Shown piece after piece: positions 11,258 to 25,300 of a stretch of DNA of 64,000 nt. Source of the DNA: Tubulanus polymorphus (Eukaryota; Nemertea; Palaeonemertea; Tubulaniformes; Tubulanidae); NCBI RefSeq assembly GCF_964204645.1, contig NC_134026.1, forward strand, positions 20,850,650 through 20,914,649, given 5' to 3'. Made by a program: the position numbers and the translations under genes. Under the pieces are notes generated by a model. The model was not told where the DNA came from. It ran no database searches and was given only the letters and a program-made list of their open reading frames with translations. The number at the start of each line of letters is the position of its first letter. Positions within the stretch are counted from its first letter, which is position 1.

Positions 11258-12810
11258 TTGTACATTTTAAGCATTGACATGATTATATTGGTTCCGTGAC
11301 GCGGTGGAGGCTGGATTTTTGAACGGGTATTTTGAGAATTTTTAGTTTTGTTGTCCGAAAAACTAATTTTATGAGCATGAATATGAAATTGAGAAAGGAC
11401 GACGTGGTTCTTTCCCTGAACGAAATTTTCCCGCACATCTAAATTTCTAATAAAACCATCGTAAAAACCCAATTTCAGCGTTCATTTTTAATGTAAAACA
11501 CTTAATTATCAAAATTGGAAACGCTATTCGCAAAATGTTATGTTATGATTAGCAAATATTCGGTTTGATGCGCGAGTTTGATGAGCGTTGGAAATTCACC
11601 TCTGGGAATACGTCGAAACTGATTGAATAAATAATGCCGGTTTTTTACTGGCGTTGGAAGCATGAAATGTTAAAATCTTGATTTGAATTTTTCAAGACCT
11701 AATTTGCCACAGATTTCGTCGTGGCAATAATTTTTCCCTAGGTACAATAAACGTCTAGAACCTCGTATCGACGCAATTGAGTCCAAATTCCAGGTATCGT
11801 GAAAAAACTGATCGTTGTAACCAACAGGAAAATTAATTTTGATAAATTTTTTGACGCCTTTGGAGTAGTTTGTATTCGATAAATCATTTGAGATATTATC
11901 TATTAGCGTATTATCTTTTCATCAAAATCTAAGTAGCGCCAGGTTATTCTTAGAAATTAAACGTAGCATCCGCTAGTAGAGTTTCCCAAGCCACTTTTCA
12001 ATTCAATTCATTTTATTGCTCAAAAATTTACATACAGCAAAACAAAACATTCCAATAGTTACGGAAACATACAATATGGCTTGAGATGAATTTCAATCCT
12101 CTTACAATTTCTCTTGAACTTGTCTCAAGTGAAGTGGAACCTCATAACCAACTTGGATAATGATTCTTCCTATGTAACTATTTAGAGTAAACCTCGGACT
12201 TACGAATCATTTTTCTGACTTCTCAACGATTTTTCCTATCCTTTACTCGGACTTCGCTTACCTCGGACCAATTTTGCCGGTCGCAGTTTGTCCCCGAGTT
12301 AGGCGAGGCTTATTAGGAATTTGGACTCAAAATGCTATATCTTTCATACCGATCGCGCTCAATTCGAAATCCAACAAACAGATTTTCTTGTTCCGTGAAA
12401 TTCGTAGCAACGATTTACTGATTTACTCCACCTCGGTATCTCGTTTTTATTCAGTATCGCCGTTCGAAGAATTAGGGCAGTATCATTCTTATTATTAAAC
12501 TCGCCCGGTATCGTATTTTATACGCGAAACGTGTTGCTTCTGTTTAGCGTACGTTTCAGTTGTCGGAAATGAATATTTGCTTTTTTATCTCTGCGCCACG
12601 ACGCGATGGCTTCTCCGCGCGCGCTTAAAAATTATTGTCTTAGCGTCGTGTGTGTAAATCACGGCAAATTTCGCTGCCGGTGCGACTTATATTGCTTGCT
12701 CTACGAATCAACTGACCGTCGTTGTCGTCGTCATCGAATGGGATGGCTAAAAATACGACGACGCTTTCGAGTCACTATAGATTATAACAACTCTGGAAAC
12801 TGAATTGACC

Positions 12811-12995
12811 ACAGTAGACTTCGCTCTCGGAGTCTGAACTTTTTAGGCCGTAAAATATGTCCGACTTGAGTGATATCCGAGTTGGATGTTATGTTTTTGA
12901 TTCAGTGTCACAGAAAATGTATATTAAAAAAGAGAAACATCTAAGTTGAACAGTTATCCGAGTGGATCGGATCCGACTTGGGCGGAGTCTACTGT
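12811..12995. mobile_element. pogo/mariner-like MITE
   Basis: Inverted ends ACAGTAGACTTCGC and GCGGAGTCTACTGT bound about 185 bp of non-coding DNA containing ATCCGAG-type blocks. Single ends of the same kind occur at 30,815, 45,475 and 46,178. Confidence 0.5.
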
Positions 12996-15900
12996 ATTTG
13001 GGTCCACACTCTTCTGTCAGATCGCCGAGGCGACGCCCGCGGTTGCGATGGATGAAACGTAACCTTTAGGACAAGCCACTGCCAAGGCACGTCATGGGGG
13101 GGAGGAGACCTTATACAATTTTTTTGATATGATATGACAAAAGTGGTGGGGCCCCAATTCCGTCTTGAATAGATAGAGCAATTCCTTTGTCTAGAAGCCT
13201 GGAAATTCTACGACTGTGTTACGAATCTCAATTAATTTTTTAGTCATCGGTATACCACGCTTTATTTTCATTAGCGTCGATATCGATATCTTTCGTTTTA
13301 CAAAAGCACGTAAAGAAAGCCTCAACATTCTTTCATAAATCATCCCAAGAATCCAGCCTTTGCACTGCCGCGTGTTTATACATCATGTTCGAATGAAACT
13401 TGTTTCCATAAAGGGTTCTGAACCATTGGAGCACGTGGATAAGATTGTTCTAAAATGTACACGAAAAAATATACCACTTCGATCCTGGAATAATCGAGAA
13501 AAACCTTTCTTTATCATCGCAGGGTTTCATTCGACTTATTCCCCGCTCATTCAATGTAAAGAAGAAACTCTTTCAGTGACTTGATATGTGATTAAGGTGT
13601 TATTCATAAAGTACTGAATGTATATGACGTGTTTAGAAACAGCGTGTAATACAGGGTGTGTCAGAAAATGTGTTACCGAAACTTTAAGAATAATTATTCG
13701 TTAAGTATGATAGTAGTTAATTGTAGTACGTTTATTGATTAAAATCGCAGGTGATGAATAATACAGGTAACACGGCTTAGGAGACACTGTACTTTATGAA
13801 CTTGCCTTAAGGCAGAAGTACATTTCATAAACAGACGAAATACGATAATGTATTAATTAGCTCTTGTTTAAGTCTGAAGATGAGTGTTTAAGTTATTGAC
13901 TGAATGTTTTTCAAACTATTATTATATCTGTATTGAATGGAATGTATATGAGCTTATTTCTGTCACTGTTTCGTCCATTGCAATAAAAGATGAAGTAAAT
14001 CAAATAACTTTATTCAGTTTGTGGTTTTTTTTCAATAATTTTGATGAAAATCGGCTGAAGACAATGCCCGCAATGTCAGTATCATCATTGGACGTGTAAA
14101 TCTACCCTCAAATGGATTCAGGCCAATCTATTCGGTTATATATTCATTTCGCTTGAGAAGACATTTTATTATGTATAAATGCAGGCTAATTCCATGCTTA
14201 GTCTTCTGGGTTTAACTTTAAGCGTGGACTCTAAAACGAAAGCTAACGTAACGATCGAAGGCGGCCGTTTCATTTCACGTCCCTTCGTTTTAGTGTCCGT
14301 GCTTATAAAGTACCGTCTACGGAACTACGGATGAACCTTGTTTTACATGTAATGAACATGCAACAATACTACACGCATTCTAAGAAAGTCATTTACCTAC
14401 GCATTATACCTTTCGGTCAGTTTAAAAGGTAGCTGTTACATGACCTACTACATGTACTTATTTTTATCTCGGCTACACGACCACAGCTGACCTCCCCATA
14501 ATTGGAAATACGTGACAAACTGAAGGATATTCAACCGCAAGTTTTGTGATACTGTGAATCGTCTTTTCGGCATGTTTATAGTAGTATTTCATAATAAATT
14601 TGACCCAAAAAAAACAATAAATACATGGAAATATCAAACCAAGATTGGCGGTATGTTGAATTTACAAAATCTTTTTATGAGTATTTACTTACTTTCGTGA
14701 ATACTTTCACTTAAATCAGAACTTAGGAGAAAATCACACATCTTCCATTTAATCTACGCCCCCTAGAAGAAAATTGCCCTTCTCCGAATAGAAACGTACT
14801 TCAGATGTCGTTTCAGATTCATACCGGTATTTGGGAACCGTATATTCAAACTTAAATTAGCAATATCAGGTGATATATCAATTAACAGAATTGTAGCTAT
14901 ATCACTTAATTGCTATTTACTTGTTTGACGTAGAACTTGTCAGCTTTTCATCAAAAGTATGATTATCACAATGAATAACAGTGCGTCAGTACGTTCCGTA
15001 TATCTGTAAACCTGAACACCACAAACAGGTTGACATTTCATACTGTCAAAATAACCCAATCGAATGAATAGGCTATACGTCACATTCTAAGCATAAGATG
15101 AGTTGTGGTATTTCAATATAGTTGTATAAGATGACTTTTACATACTTTTACGGCCGCTGTCTCAAGCATCAGATACCATAAGAATAGGAGAAAGCAAAAA
15201 AAGACTACTTGATCTCTTAAAAGCTCCTTCAAAACCGAAATGCTTTTAAAGATGCTTGAAACTCCCTTAATTTGGACGTAGGGTTGGCGTCACTAAACTT
15301 AAGACCCCCTAAACATAAAACATAAAGAGTCGTCATAGGAAAAAGCAAAAAGTAGTTTTCTTTTAAATCAAATATGAACGTTTTATTTTAGAAAAATATA
15401 GAACAAAACTCAAGTAGAAATATAGAAATATTACAATTATGTCTCTCCGTGGTAGATTTCATAATCATCTTTAAGCTTATATATAAAAGTGTTCGAACAA
15501 CGAATAAACTGTCTATCATCTAAAACTTAAAACATAATGTGTCTCTATAGGCAAATATTAAAGTTTAACATTGGTAAATTAACTTAGATCACATATTTAC
15601 AAAAACTTCAGTCGAATTTCCATAAAGCAGCTACGCATCTTGTGATTATCACGAACAATATTGTGTAAAAACGGTTTGCGAAGAAAGGGTATGTATGTGC
15701 ATTACAAATAAATTTCGTCCAAAAATGTTGCATATTGACGAGGTAAATTAGATTACCTTCGGACCTTAAACCAACGAACCGGTAACTGTTGGTTTCCATA
15801 CTAGAGATTAATGACGTTTCGACCACTACCCTCCGAGTTTTTCTTCAATATCTTCATGTCGCAGATATAAAAGTTTATATAAATGTCCCACATTCTAAAA

Positions 15901-16395
15901 CTTGCCACAAGGCACAGATGCACAGATATGAATCGTGAAACAATATGGAGTTATTCATACCCCCGTGAGACATGAAATCTTACGAATTCAAAAGAATTCG
16001 TCATATTATGAGAAACAAGAATTGAACAAATATTTTTCTTGTATTGGAATATTTCTATTAGGCTGTACGCATTTCGTGTACGCAAATGAATTTCCGCGGT
16101 AGTAAATAGCAGAGAGATTGGTTATTTAGAAGATCTTCCGATAACACATACCTAGGTAACGTCTGGCATGCTTGAAATGGTTGGCCATAAGTTCATTTGT
16201 TAAGCACATAGCAAAATATATGATATACTCTGTTTAATATTATGTATAATATTCTTCAAAATAGACCAGGCAATCGGAAGCCCTGTAATTTCTTGAAGTC
16301 CTTTTATGAATCCTTATTGGATAAAGACTTAAACAATAACTTGGAGGGAATCTGACTGACAGCGAGTAAAACAATCTCCAATTTCCCGCTTAGCA

Positions 16396-19300
16396 CTAAA
16401 AATCGTCATCATCTTCACCGACAACATCATACATCGGTTTTTCCTTTTTATGTTTCCGCGATTTTGATTTCCTTGTCGGAGTAATGTCGCTATCATCGAA
16501 AGCTGGGTTCTGATATGCGATACCATCTACAAAAAATTTAAGAGGCTCAGCATTTTCTCCTTCAAAGTTTTGTTTTGTTAAACCCATTAAATGCGTAAAA
16601 GATACGTATTAAAACATTAAGTAAGTTTAAAAATGGAGATTTTAGCTTTTAAATAGATACATTCAAATGTGTGCAAATAAATGTAAATGGTGGATTTAGT
16701 TCCACGGTCATGGTTTTGTGGTTTTATAGATGAATAATCAGCAATTTGATGTTACTGTGCACATTCTCATTCAACCCAAAATCGAGGAACTGGGTCCTAA
16801 TCATCTTAACAAATGGATTCAGTATAATTACTTGAATCATCTGCTTTCGATTTCAAGTTAGTCTTAGTTCGTTCCATCTCAAGCTGCATAGCATCAGACA
16901 TCTTGCGTTTACTGGCAGAATCTGTGGATGTACGCGTAAATTTTAACGAAACATACATTTAAAAAAAAAGATAGCCATATTTACACCAAGAAAAATATTC
17001 AAGGAAACTACAGAATATTCATACTCATTGTCTCCAATCATATTTAGCAGAAAGATATCTACTAACTCTGACTTCTTAAGTATCGGAGCCAGTATAATTC
17101 AACCGATTCAAAACACCAGGAAATTTATGCCCAGACATATACATCTGCACTAGATGCACTTAACTTGAGAGAACTGAGTGCGCATTTAGTGAATTATATT
17201 AGAAGCCTAAAACATTTGTTAAAAGAAATGGATTAATTTAGTTTACTGGTACATGAGTGCGCAGAAAATATGTGAACTATGAGTGAAACTTTGTACAATT
17301 GCGGTTAACAAATGATTCATAATTTGTCTGTTTACGATACAGCTGAAGTAAGTCATTTGATCAGAGTGAGATATCATCTAAACCCAAAGGATACATCTAC
17401 GCAAGAGTTTTGATTGAGTCATCCATCCACACCGAGTCTAGACTTGCATTACTTAAACTCGACGTTGAGGAGTCTGTTGAACTGACATCACTTATACTAA
17501 GAATACAGCTCATTTTAAACTAGAGATTAGCTATTCTTTAGGTTATTCTCCGCACAAAAACCAAAATTTTCAGAAAAGAAACTTGCAAATCAAATTTCTA
17601 TATACAATACCTTTTTCAATGCCATCCACCACTTTCATTGCATCAGGTTTGGACATTTTACCAGTGGCCATTAATTGTTTCAAAAACGTTTTTCTTTGAT
17701 TCTGCAAATATGTATTTGAGAGAATAGTTAGCTATTTTTGTATTGAAGACTTAGATCACTATGCAACAACTATACCGCCATCTATACCAATATCCTCCAA
17801 TAAACCAACTTACTTCCAATTCGGCTGCTAAATCATTTTCCATGGATTTATTGAAAGCGTCCATTTGTTTTTGTAGTTCGATTTGCATTTCATGTTCGAG
17901 ATCCTCGCGAGCTTTCCGATGTTTCGTTTCTAACATCGCTTGCATCAAGATGGCCGAAGCATTTCTATAAAAAAAGGAAATAAACTATTCGTGTATGCAC
18001 AAGCACATCACTTGCCAGTTTAATAGAATAGTTAATAACGAATTATGCTCTTCTTGAAAATATGAAGTAACCAATACCAACTAAACCAGAGATTTGACTT
18101 TTAACTCATTAGAAACTTGACCCAGGTATGATGTCTTATCTGGAGACTGAAAATGCAAGTCAGGTATCTGATCCAAAGTTTGAAGATTCTGTTGGATCAA
18201 AGTCAGTGAAATTGCCCTGTGCTATAGTAGCCTAATTGAATGAATTGAACCTTACCCGGCTCCACGTTTCTGAGCATCGTCCATTTCTTTGTAAGCCTCC
18301 TCTTGCAATTTCTCATCGATTTCTCTGAATACAAAAATTACAAAAAAAAGATGTTTAACTAACTGAACGCCTTTCATGAATATTCAGTATGAATTAAGAA
18401 TTTAAGAATTTTACGGAATAGTAGATCTTTTACTATACAGATTGGAATCATTGAAAACCAATGATTAAGGTAGAGTTAACAAGAACAAGGTCTACACTAG
18501 TTCACTTGAACGTTTTAGTCAGAAACAAATGAAATCTCTAAATATCCATCCACTCATGGCTCCGAATGCAATGATATGGATATTTTTGGATCCCCCACCT
18601 CTTTAGAGGATACATGCAAGAAAAGGTGATCATTTTGAAGACAATCAAAATCGACCATAATGAATAAGTAGTATTAGTAATTTTATCGTTAAGATTCTCT
18701 TTTCTACATCAAAAATAAAGCGTTTTGTAAATTGTTTTCAAAGAAATATCGAACACCAACCTTTCTTTCACCATTCTCTTTTGTTCGAGTTTCTCTCGCA
18801 AAATTTGCTCTTGACGTTCGCGGCTAGCTTGAATTTTATCGCTCAGATGGCTGACGTCATTATAATGTTGCTGTATTATCTGATCGCTTATATTCAATGT
18901 TGACGGCTGATTAGCGATCTGATCCTGAAGTTTTTTCAACGTGTTATCTTGTTTAGCAATAACGGCTTGTCTTCTAGCTTGGCCCAACTACGATAGAATA
19001 GAAATTGAAAGTATGCATGAAATATGTTTTCTGTTGTTCTGCCTTACAGTGATTCCTAAGCTGAATTGTTGAACAGGGGTATGTTAGGTTCAGGCCTACC
19101 TAATGAATAAAGATAATGCATGAAGCAAATTTTAAAAAATTCTTAAAGAATACATCACCTGCAATCGACCGATCAACAAGCCTAGCTGTTTCTCCTGTTC
19201 TTTCAGGGCATCGTCCGTTTCTTGTTTCAGTCTCAATCGTAATTCAGCAATTGCCTGGAGACGTTCTGCCTCCAGTATTTCCTCTTCAGCTTTGATTTTA

Positions 19301-22300
19301 TTCGACTTTTTTTAAAGTAAATGAAAATAAAAATGTCAATGTACCACTACCACTTCAGCATCCAGTTCCACTGTTGTGAGTTAAGAGTTAACTTTAGAGT
19401 TACAATTACCCTGGTAGTTCATTTCCAATGTTTTAACGCAAATCTTCAATCTTCAAATCTTAACTCAGAAATGTGAAACTGGATTCCAGAACTTCAGAAC
19501 AGTTTCCAGATAAGGATGATAGATATATAGTCAAATTCAGTTGTAAGTAATCATTGGAAAAAGTTGATACATTACATCAGTCGTTTCTCGATGAAATACT
19601 ATGATGAAATAAGGGAATCTGATTGTATTTTGAACAGGATTTCTAGCAGCAAGAAGTGGCACCAAAATCTTATTGCCATCTCTGAATTCAAGAAATCTAA
19701 CCCTCCACTCACCAAATCCGCTTCTACTTTAGCTCTTTCTTTCTCATTAGAAAAACGCTGAACCATTTTCGCATCATCCTGTTGCTTCTTAAGATTAGCA
19801 AGGTTCTGCTTCCTTTGATTCAATTTCATTTCAAGCCTGATGAAAAATACAATTCATCAAACAATTAAAAGAATGTCAGTAGTCAATTACAAGATACCTG
19901 TAAGAAGCAAATAATTGATCAAAGATCTGCTAAAACATTTCAAGGGTAGTGTACTGAAATCAACCTTGGAGCTAAGAATCTTGAGCATTAAGAAAAGTTT
20001 TTCTAAATTTAATTTCAATCATGCGGCATTATTTGAGGCTATCAAACTTTCCGCAGATGGTGATGGTACTTACTGTTTCTGTTGCTTTAATTTACTGATT
20101 GACAGTTGATTTGTCAACGTCTGCATATTCTGATCATGTTCAAGTAAAATTCGTTGCTTTGCACTGAAATTAAATGAGGTTTAATGTATAACCAATTCCT
20201 TTCATATGAATAAACATATGGAATCCTGTAAAAGTAACGTTGCTCACTCTTCATCCATTCCCATCTGAATATCCAGTACTTTTAGAACGGCATTTTTCTG
20301 TTGGTCTTTGATCATCTGTTGTTCTTTTTGAGCACGAAGACTTTCTTCTTCTAATCTCTGTTCAGGTGAGCGAAAATTCATCGAGAAACATATAAATCAA
20401 TGTACAGCAAACATGATCAGTTTTTAAAAGTTGGTTAATCTAATTCAGGCATCTTCAGTCCAATTAACATTCAAATTTTTAGTTTTTGGAAAATGTTTCA
20501 AACTCACTTTCTTTCTCTCAGCAAGTCTCTCTGCCATTTTTCTTTGCATGCGTTTTTTCTCTGACTTTTGTAAACCTGAAGTATGAAAAATCTCGATATA
20601 ATAAGGCCTTCAAGTAACATAAAGCAGTTCCTGACCTACAGTTTCTTAAGATAATTAAGCCCAAAATCAATTCAACAAACATAAACTGAATTATTGTGAA
20701 GAAAATGAATCGATCAAGTTAAGCTTTATGTAAAAGTGAAGATTTTTTCAACGGCTTAAAGCAAGAAATCCTGAAATCATCACTAAAAGAATCTGGCCAT
20801 TATATCAATTCACCATATTATTAACAAAAATAGCAGCTAAACAACTGTACAACCACACACCGAAAATGTTTGTTTTAAAGCAACCAGCCAAAAGGACTTA
20901 TCTCAGCTTTTTAAAAAAGCTTCTTAGAAAAATTTTTGTAAAATTGAAATGATTTGACACGTTGATTGATTAACGAATCAGTTCTTTGGTATTTTCATTT
21001 AAGTCCACAATGTTCTAATGTGGTTCTCCTACTATTCTCACAAGAGTATCCAAAACGTTAATTGGCATGAACATACGTTCGAATTCCTGAACCTCTTGCT
21101 GATGCAATAACAACAGTCGTTCGGCTTCTTGTCGTGATAGTTGACCGAGCACCTCGATGTCATTGATGAAATCTTTATTCTCCTTGTCTATTAGTTCTTT
21201 CCGTTCTCCCTTGTTTTCCTATTGAGAATACAAGTGAAATTTCATACGAACACAGATAACTGGGATAAATTCGCAATAAAACCACACATTGAAGTGAAAA
21301 AGTCAAAGTATGAACTTACAGTTCTGAGTAAAGCGAGTTGCTGCAATTCAGTCTGGTCCAAGTCTGTTATTGTATCTTCTCTTTCTTGCCGTTGTTGTTC
21401 CTTCAGCGCATGGAATTCCTTGAATGAAGAAGAGGGAACTTGTGAGAAGTTTAATTTTTAATACAATTGTGCCTTCATTATTAGATAACAAACACATTAA
21501 ACATAAATGGTTTGCTTAGATACATAAAGTACATTATTTGCAATACCTTGTGAGAAGTAACTCATTGCTGTGGAAGTTGATGTTATATAAGTAATTCGTA
21601 AAATTTCTAGTCATTCTTAAAATCTTTGATTTACTGAAATCTGAATTAGCCTTACCGGTACAGGATTGACCTAGTACAAGGCTTGATACTCTAAACTGAA
21701 ACATACTTGTATAAATTCAGCTGTATTCGCGAATTTTTCACTTTTGTTACAAACGTCGATCACTTCATTTCTCTGTTTTTCATCCAATTGTTTCATTCTT
21801 CGTTCACGAGCCACAGCGAGTTTTTCTTGCAGACTCTGTTCTGCCCTCAGATGGCCTACAAAACCACATGAATGATGAGGGAGAGCAACATATAGATACT
21901 TCATAGAATTATACTAGAACTAGGGATCCCGCCCACTTGGGAAGTTGCCTGAAATGCTCAACATTAACAATCCGACAATTTCAATATTCAAAGCCCTACA
22001 GAAACCAAGGACCTTGAAACTTGCATTTTTCGATATTCAACCCCCACACATCCCCCCCTCCCGGTGGTAAACACAATTTATATGGGTTATCCCAGTCTAT
22101 GGACAATAAGTTCAACATTGAGGTTCACACTATAGAATAGCAAGGACGAAAATCTATACTTCAGTGAACTTTGCTTTGAATAATTTGCCACACTCATGAG
22201 GGTCTACTCATTATACATATCCCACTGAATTTACATTGGAGTTATTTTTTAGTTCAATAAAGATGTTTTCTTACCAAGGATTAGTTTTTCTTCAGCCTGT

Positions 22301-25300
22301 TGAAGATTACTATCATATTCAGCTAATAATTGAGCCTTTTGTCGCTCCAATAATTTCCCATCCGTAATGAGTTTGTCCAGATTGGTTTCATGGGCATCGC
22401 GATTTGCCACATTTTCATCTTGTTGTTCTTTTTGCTGCATCAGTTTTAGCTGTGCGAGTTGTTTACGCCTGAGAATTCTCTCTTCTAGTGTCTAGAATGT
22501 ATCAAACAAATTGGTATAATTTGGAAGCAAATGCAAAATACGCAGGTAGATATCCTGAGGCATACACTACCAGTCAAGATATTGTTACAAATCCAGATTT
22601 TTGGAACCAGTCTTCAATATTTTTCAAATTTATTACTGTGAAATCGATTGTACTTACCACTGCCTGTGTATTCATTTGCGCTGTAAATTTGCGCTCTGAC
22701 GCCGCCATCGAAGCAGTCAACTGCGCCATCATTCTATCAATCTCCGCTTCTGATAATCCAGATGATTTCAGCATATCGACACGAACTTTCTCCTGTTGAT
22801 CTTTAAGTTTTGCATTCTTACAAAAAAGGATGAAATAAACAATAGATTCGTTGAAACATCGCCAGAAATATCTCAAACAAAATGGAAAAATAATGATGAT
22901 AAAATCGAAAAATGCTTACAAATTTTTGGGCGTATTTCGCTGGTAAGGCTTCAATTGTTTTTTCAAGGGCAGCTGGATTTTTCATTAGGTCTTTGTCAGC
23001 TCTCAATATCTGAACATTTAAATATGAATCTTTCACATTAACAAGAAGGTAAACCACACTTATGAGTTAAAAATGTGAAGCCTGTTTCATCTTAGTCCAG
23101 ATATATGGAACTACTAGCTGCCGAATTTGAATGATTCAAACAACTTATCATATTGTTTAGGAAAATAGTGTTATTCAAATTTTTTACCGTTTCTTCTAGT
23201 TCTTGCTCTGCCTTCAGTTCCCCGAGTAGAGCAATAATCGCGTCGCGGACTTCTTTCGAAAATGCGTGATAGAATTCCGGTGATATCTGTCCATCTTTGA
23301 ATAAAATGCCCAGAAGCATTTTGATCAACTGATTGAATGTCTGGAAAATAAAGGAAATATATATCAATGCAAAATCAAGAGGAAAATATTTCCATCATTT
23401 AATTATTTGCTCCTCTTATTTCTGTTATGATGGTGGTACTCAGGAGAACAAAATGAAAAGAATGCTTTGATCAATTTCTCGAGGTTTGGTATGTATCCCA
23501 CTAGAGCCTATAATCACAAGAAAACTTTGGTCAGTCGGAAATCAAGATGGCTGTCTTTTTGTTCTAAAAGAATCATAAGGTAAATGGAAAATTCATTTGC
23601 CTTTTTATAATACTAGTAGGCCTACATGTGCATCGTGTATTGCATTTTAAATTTTTCAATGGAAATTTTTCAATGATTTTAGTAGTTCACACAATGTTCA
23701 TGAATATTTGATTGTAGGGCTAGAGTATTCATATTTTTCGTTTAAGAAGCACTGGTTTGAAACACTTGTGGGATAGAACAGATGAAAATATATTCAAAAT
23801 TTTTGAGAATTCATCCTTTTCCAAGGGAAAACTGGCTAGAAATCTTAACCCTTTTTTGGTTTCTTCCTAGCAAAAGCAACGTAGCCAAGATTTATAAAAG
23901 AAAAATCAATGAATATTTCACTTTTATTTCTTCATATTTTCACTCGACAAAAAGATGAACTACATTTGGACAAAAAACTGGCGTCATAGATTAGCCAACC
24001 TTTCATACATGGTGATATGTAGATGACTTAATCAAACTTACTGTTTATGTATATATTAAAACATTCAAAACAAAATTCGTTATGGATTAGAAATTAAGAT
24101 TTAAAACGTTTGGCCTTATACTAAAGTAACAAGTTCCAGTGTCATTTTATGAAGTACATTCTAGTTTCATTCAACACCGGAAGTTATCAAATAACATACT
24201 ATGCTGTGTTGATCAGTTGCTATAGCAAAATCACTCCCCTGATTATAAAATGATTATCCCACAGGTACTGCAATAATAACATAAATCTTTCATGGCGAAC
24301 ATCAACTTTACACGAGATATAGCAATACGATTGATTTATCAATACGCATCTACCTATATATGAATACACTTCACGGGCAAGATAGGGATCGATTGATGTA
24401 CTTTCTTTATTAATCGGGATAGTTGGTGATCAATATATCCGGGGAGGTCTATCAGAGGTGAACGCTTACACGTATACGGCAGTAATTCATCAGGATATAT
24501 AAAATAAATCTATAATAAACTTATAAAACAGGTGCTCCTGTCCTACTTATACGCTCAAGATCTAAAAGTGCAAATGAGAAACGTCATCCGGGTAGATTAG
24601 TGGTATTTCCACGAAAGCGTCTATATCCTTCGAGACAAAGATCAAAATATTTACATAATATGTCTAATCTTCCATTGATATCGCTGGACAATGTTTTGTA
24701 CAGTCAATTTTGGGGGGATAGAAATGGGATACTCAAGTACCGAGTAGAATGATTAGATTTTTCTTTTCTTTTTTGCGCAGCGTCAACTTTATGTCGGAAT
24801 TCACACTGATTTTGTATTTTTTCTATTCAAAAACAGAAAGAAAAATCTGAATACAGACAATTAGTATAGCTTTTTATATCATTGAATTGCTACACACCGG
24901 GGTTGGCACTGCGCAAATACTAAGTCAACACTTCATTTATTTCAACTGATATAAACAGTGTAGATTGTATTTTTTTCATATCAGCAAAGTGAACCGGTTT
25001 TCCAGTTTATGATATAAGGCATAAAATATTTCCATGGAGGGCACAGTACATGTAATTACAGTGCATTTAATAACTGTTTAACAACATGTGAGTCAACACG
25101 GAATAACTACATGTACACATGTGAGCAATAGATAGTGAACCAAACCATCTTAATTTCTATGAAATCAGGCCCACAGGAACTGGTTTATAAAAAATCTAGT
25201 ATGAATAGAGAATATTAGTTTATGAAACTGGTATTCATAGAAATCTTTGAATTGAATGAAAAAGATGATAAACCAGTATCAGAACATTTACTGTTAACTG

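Larger units (their letters stand above)
10500..16395. other. gene-poor interval between SELENOS and EVC 3' ends
   Basis: No coding exon is supported. The interval holds a hAT-like foldback (11,047-11,257), a pogo-like foldback (12,811-12,995) and probably the EVC 3' UTR at its right end. Candidate minus-strand EVC poly(A) signals are ATTAAA near 16,232-16,237 and AATAAA near 15,382-15,387. Short open frames here (for example 13,360-13,584 + and 15,608-15,826 -) lack recognisable motifs. Confidence 0.5.
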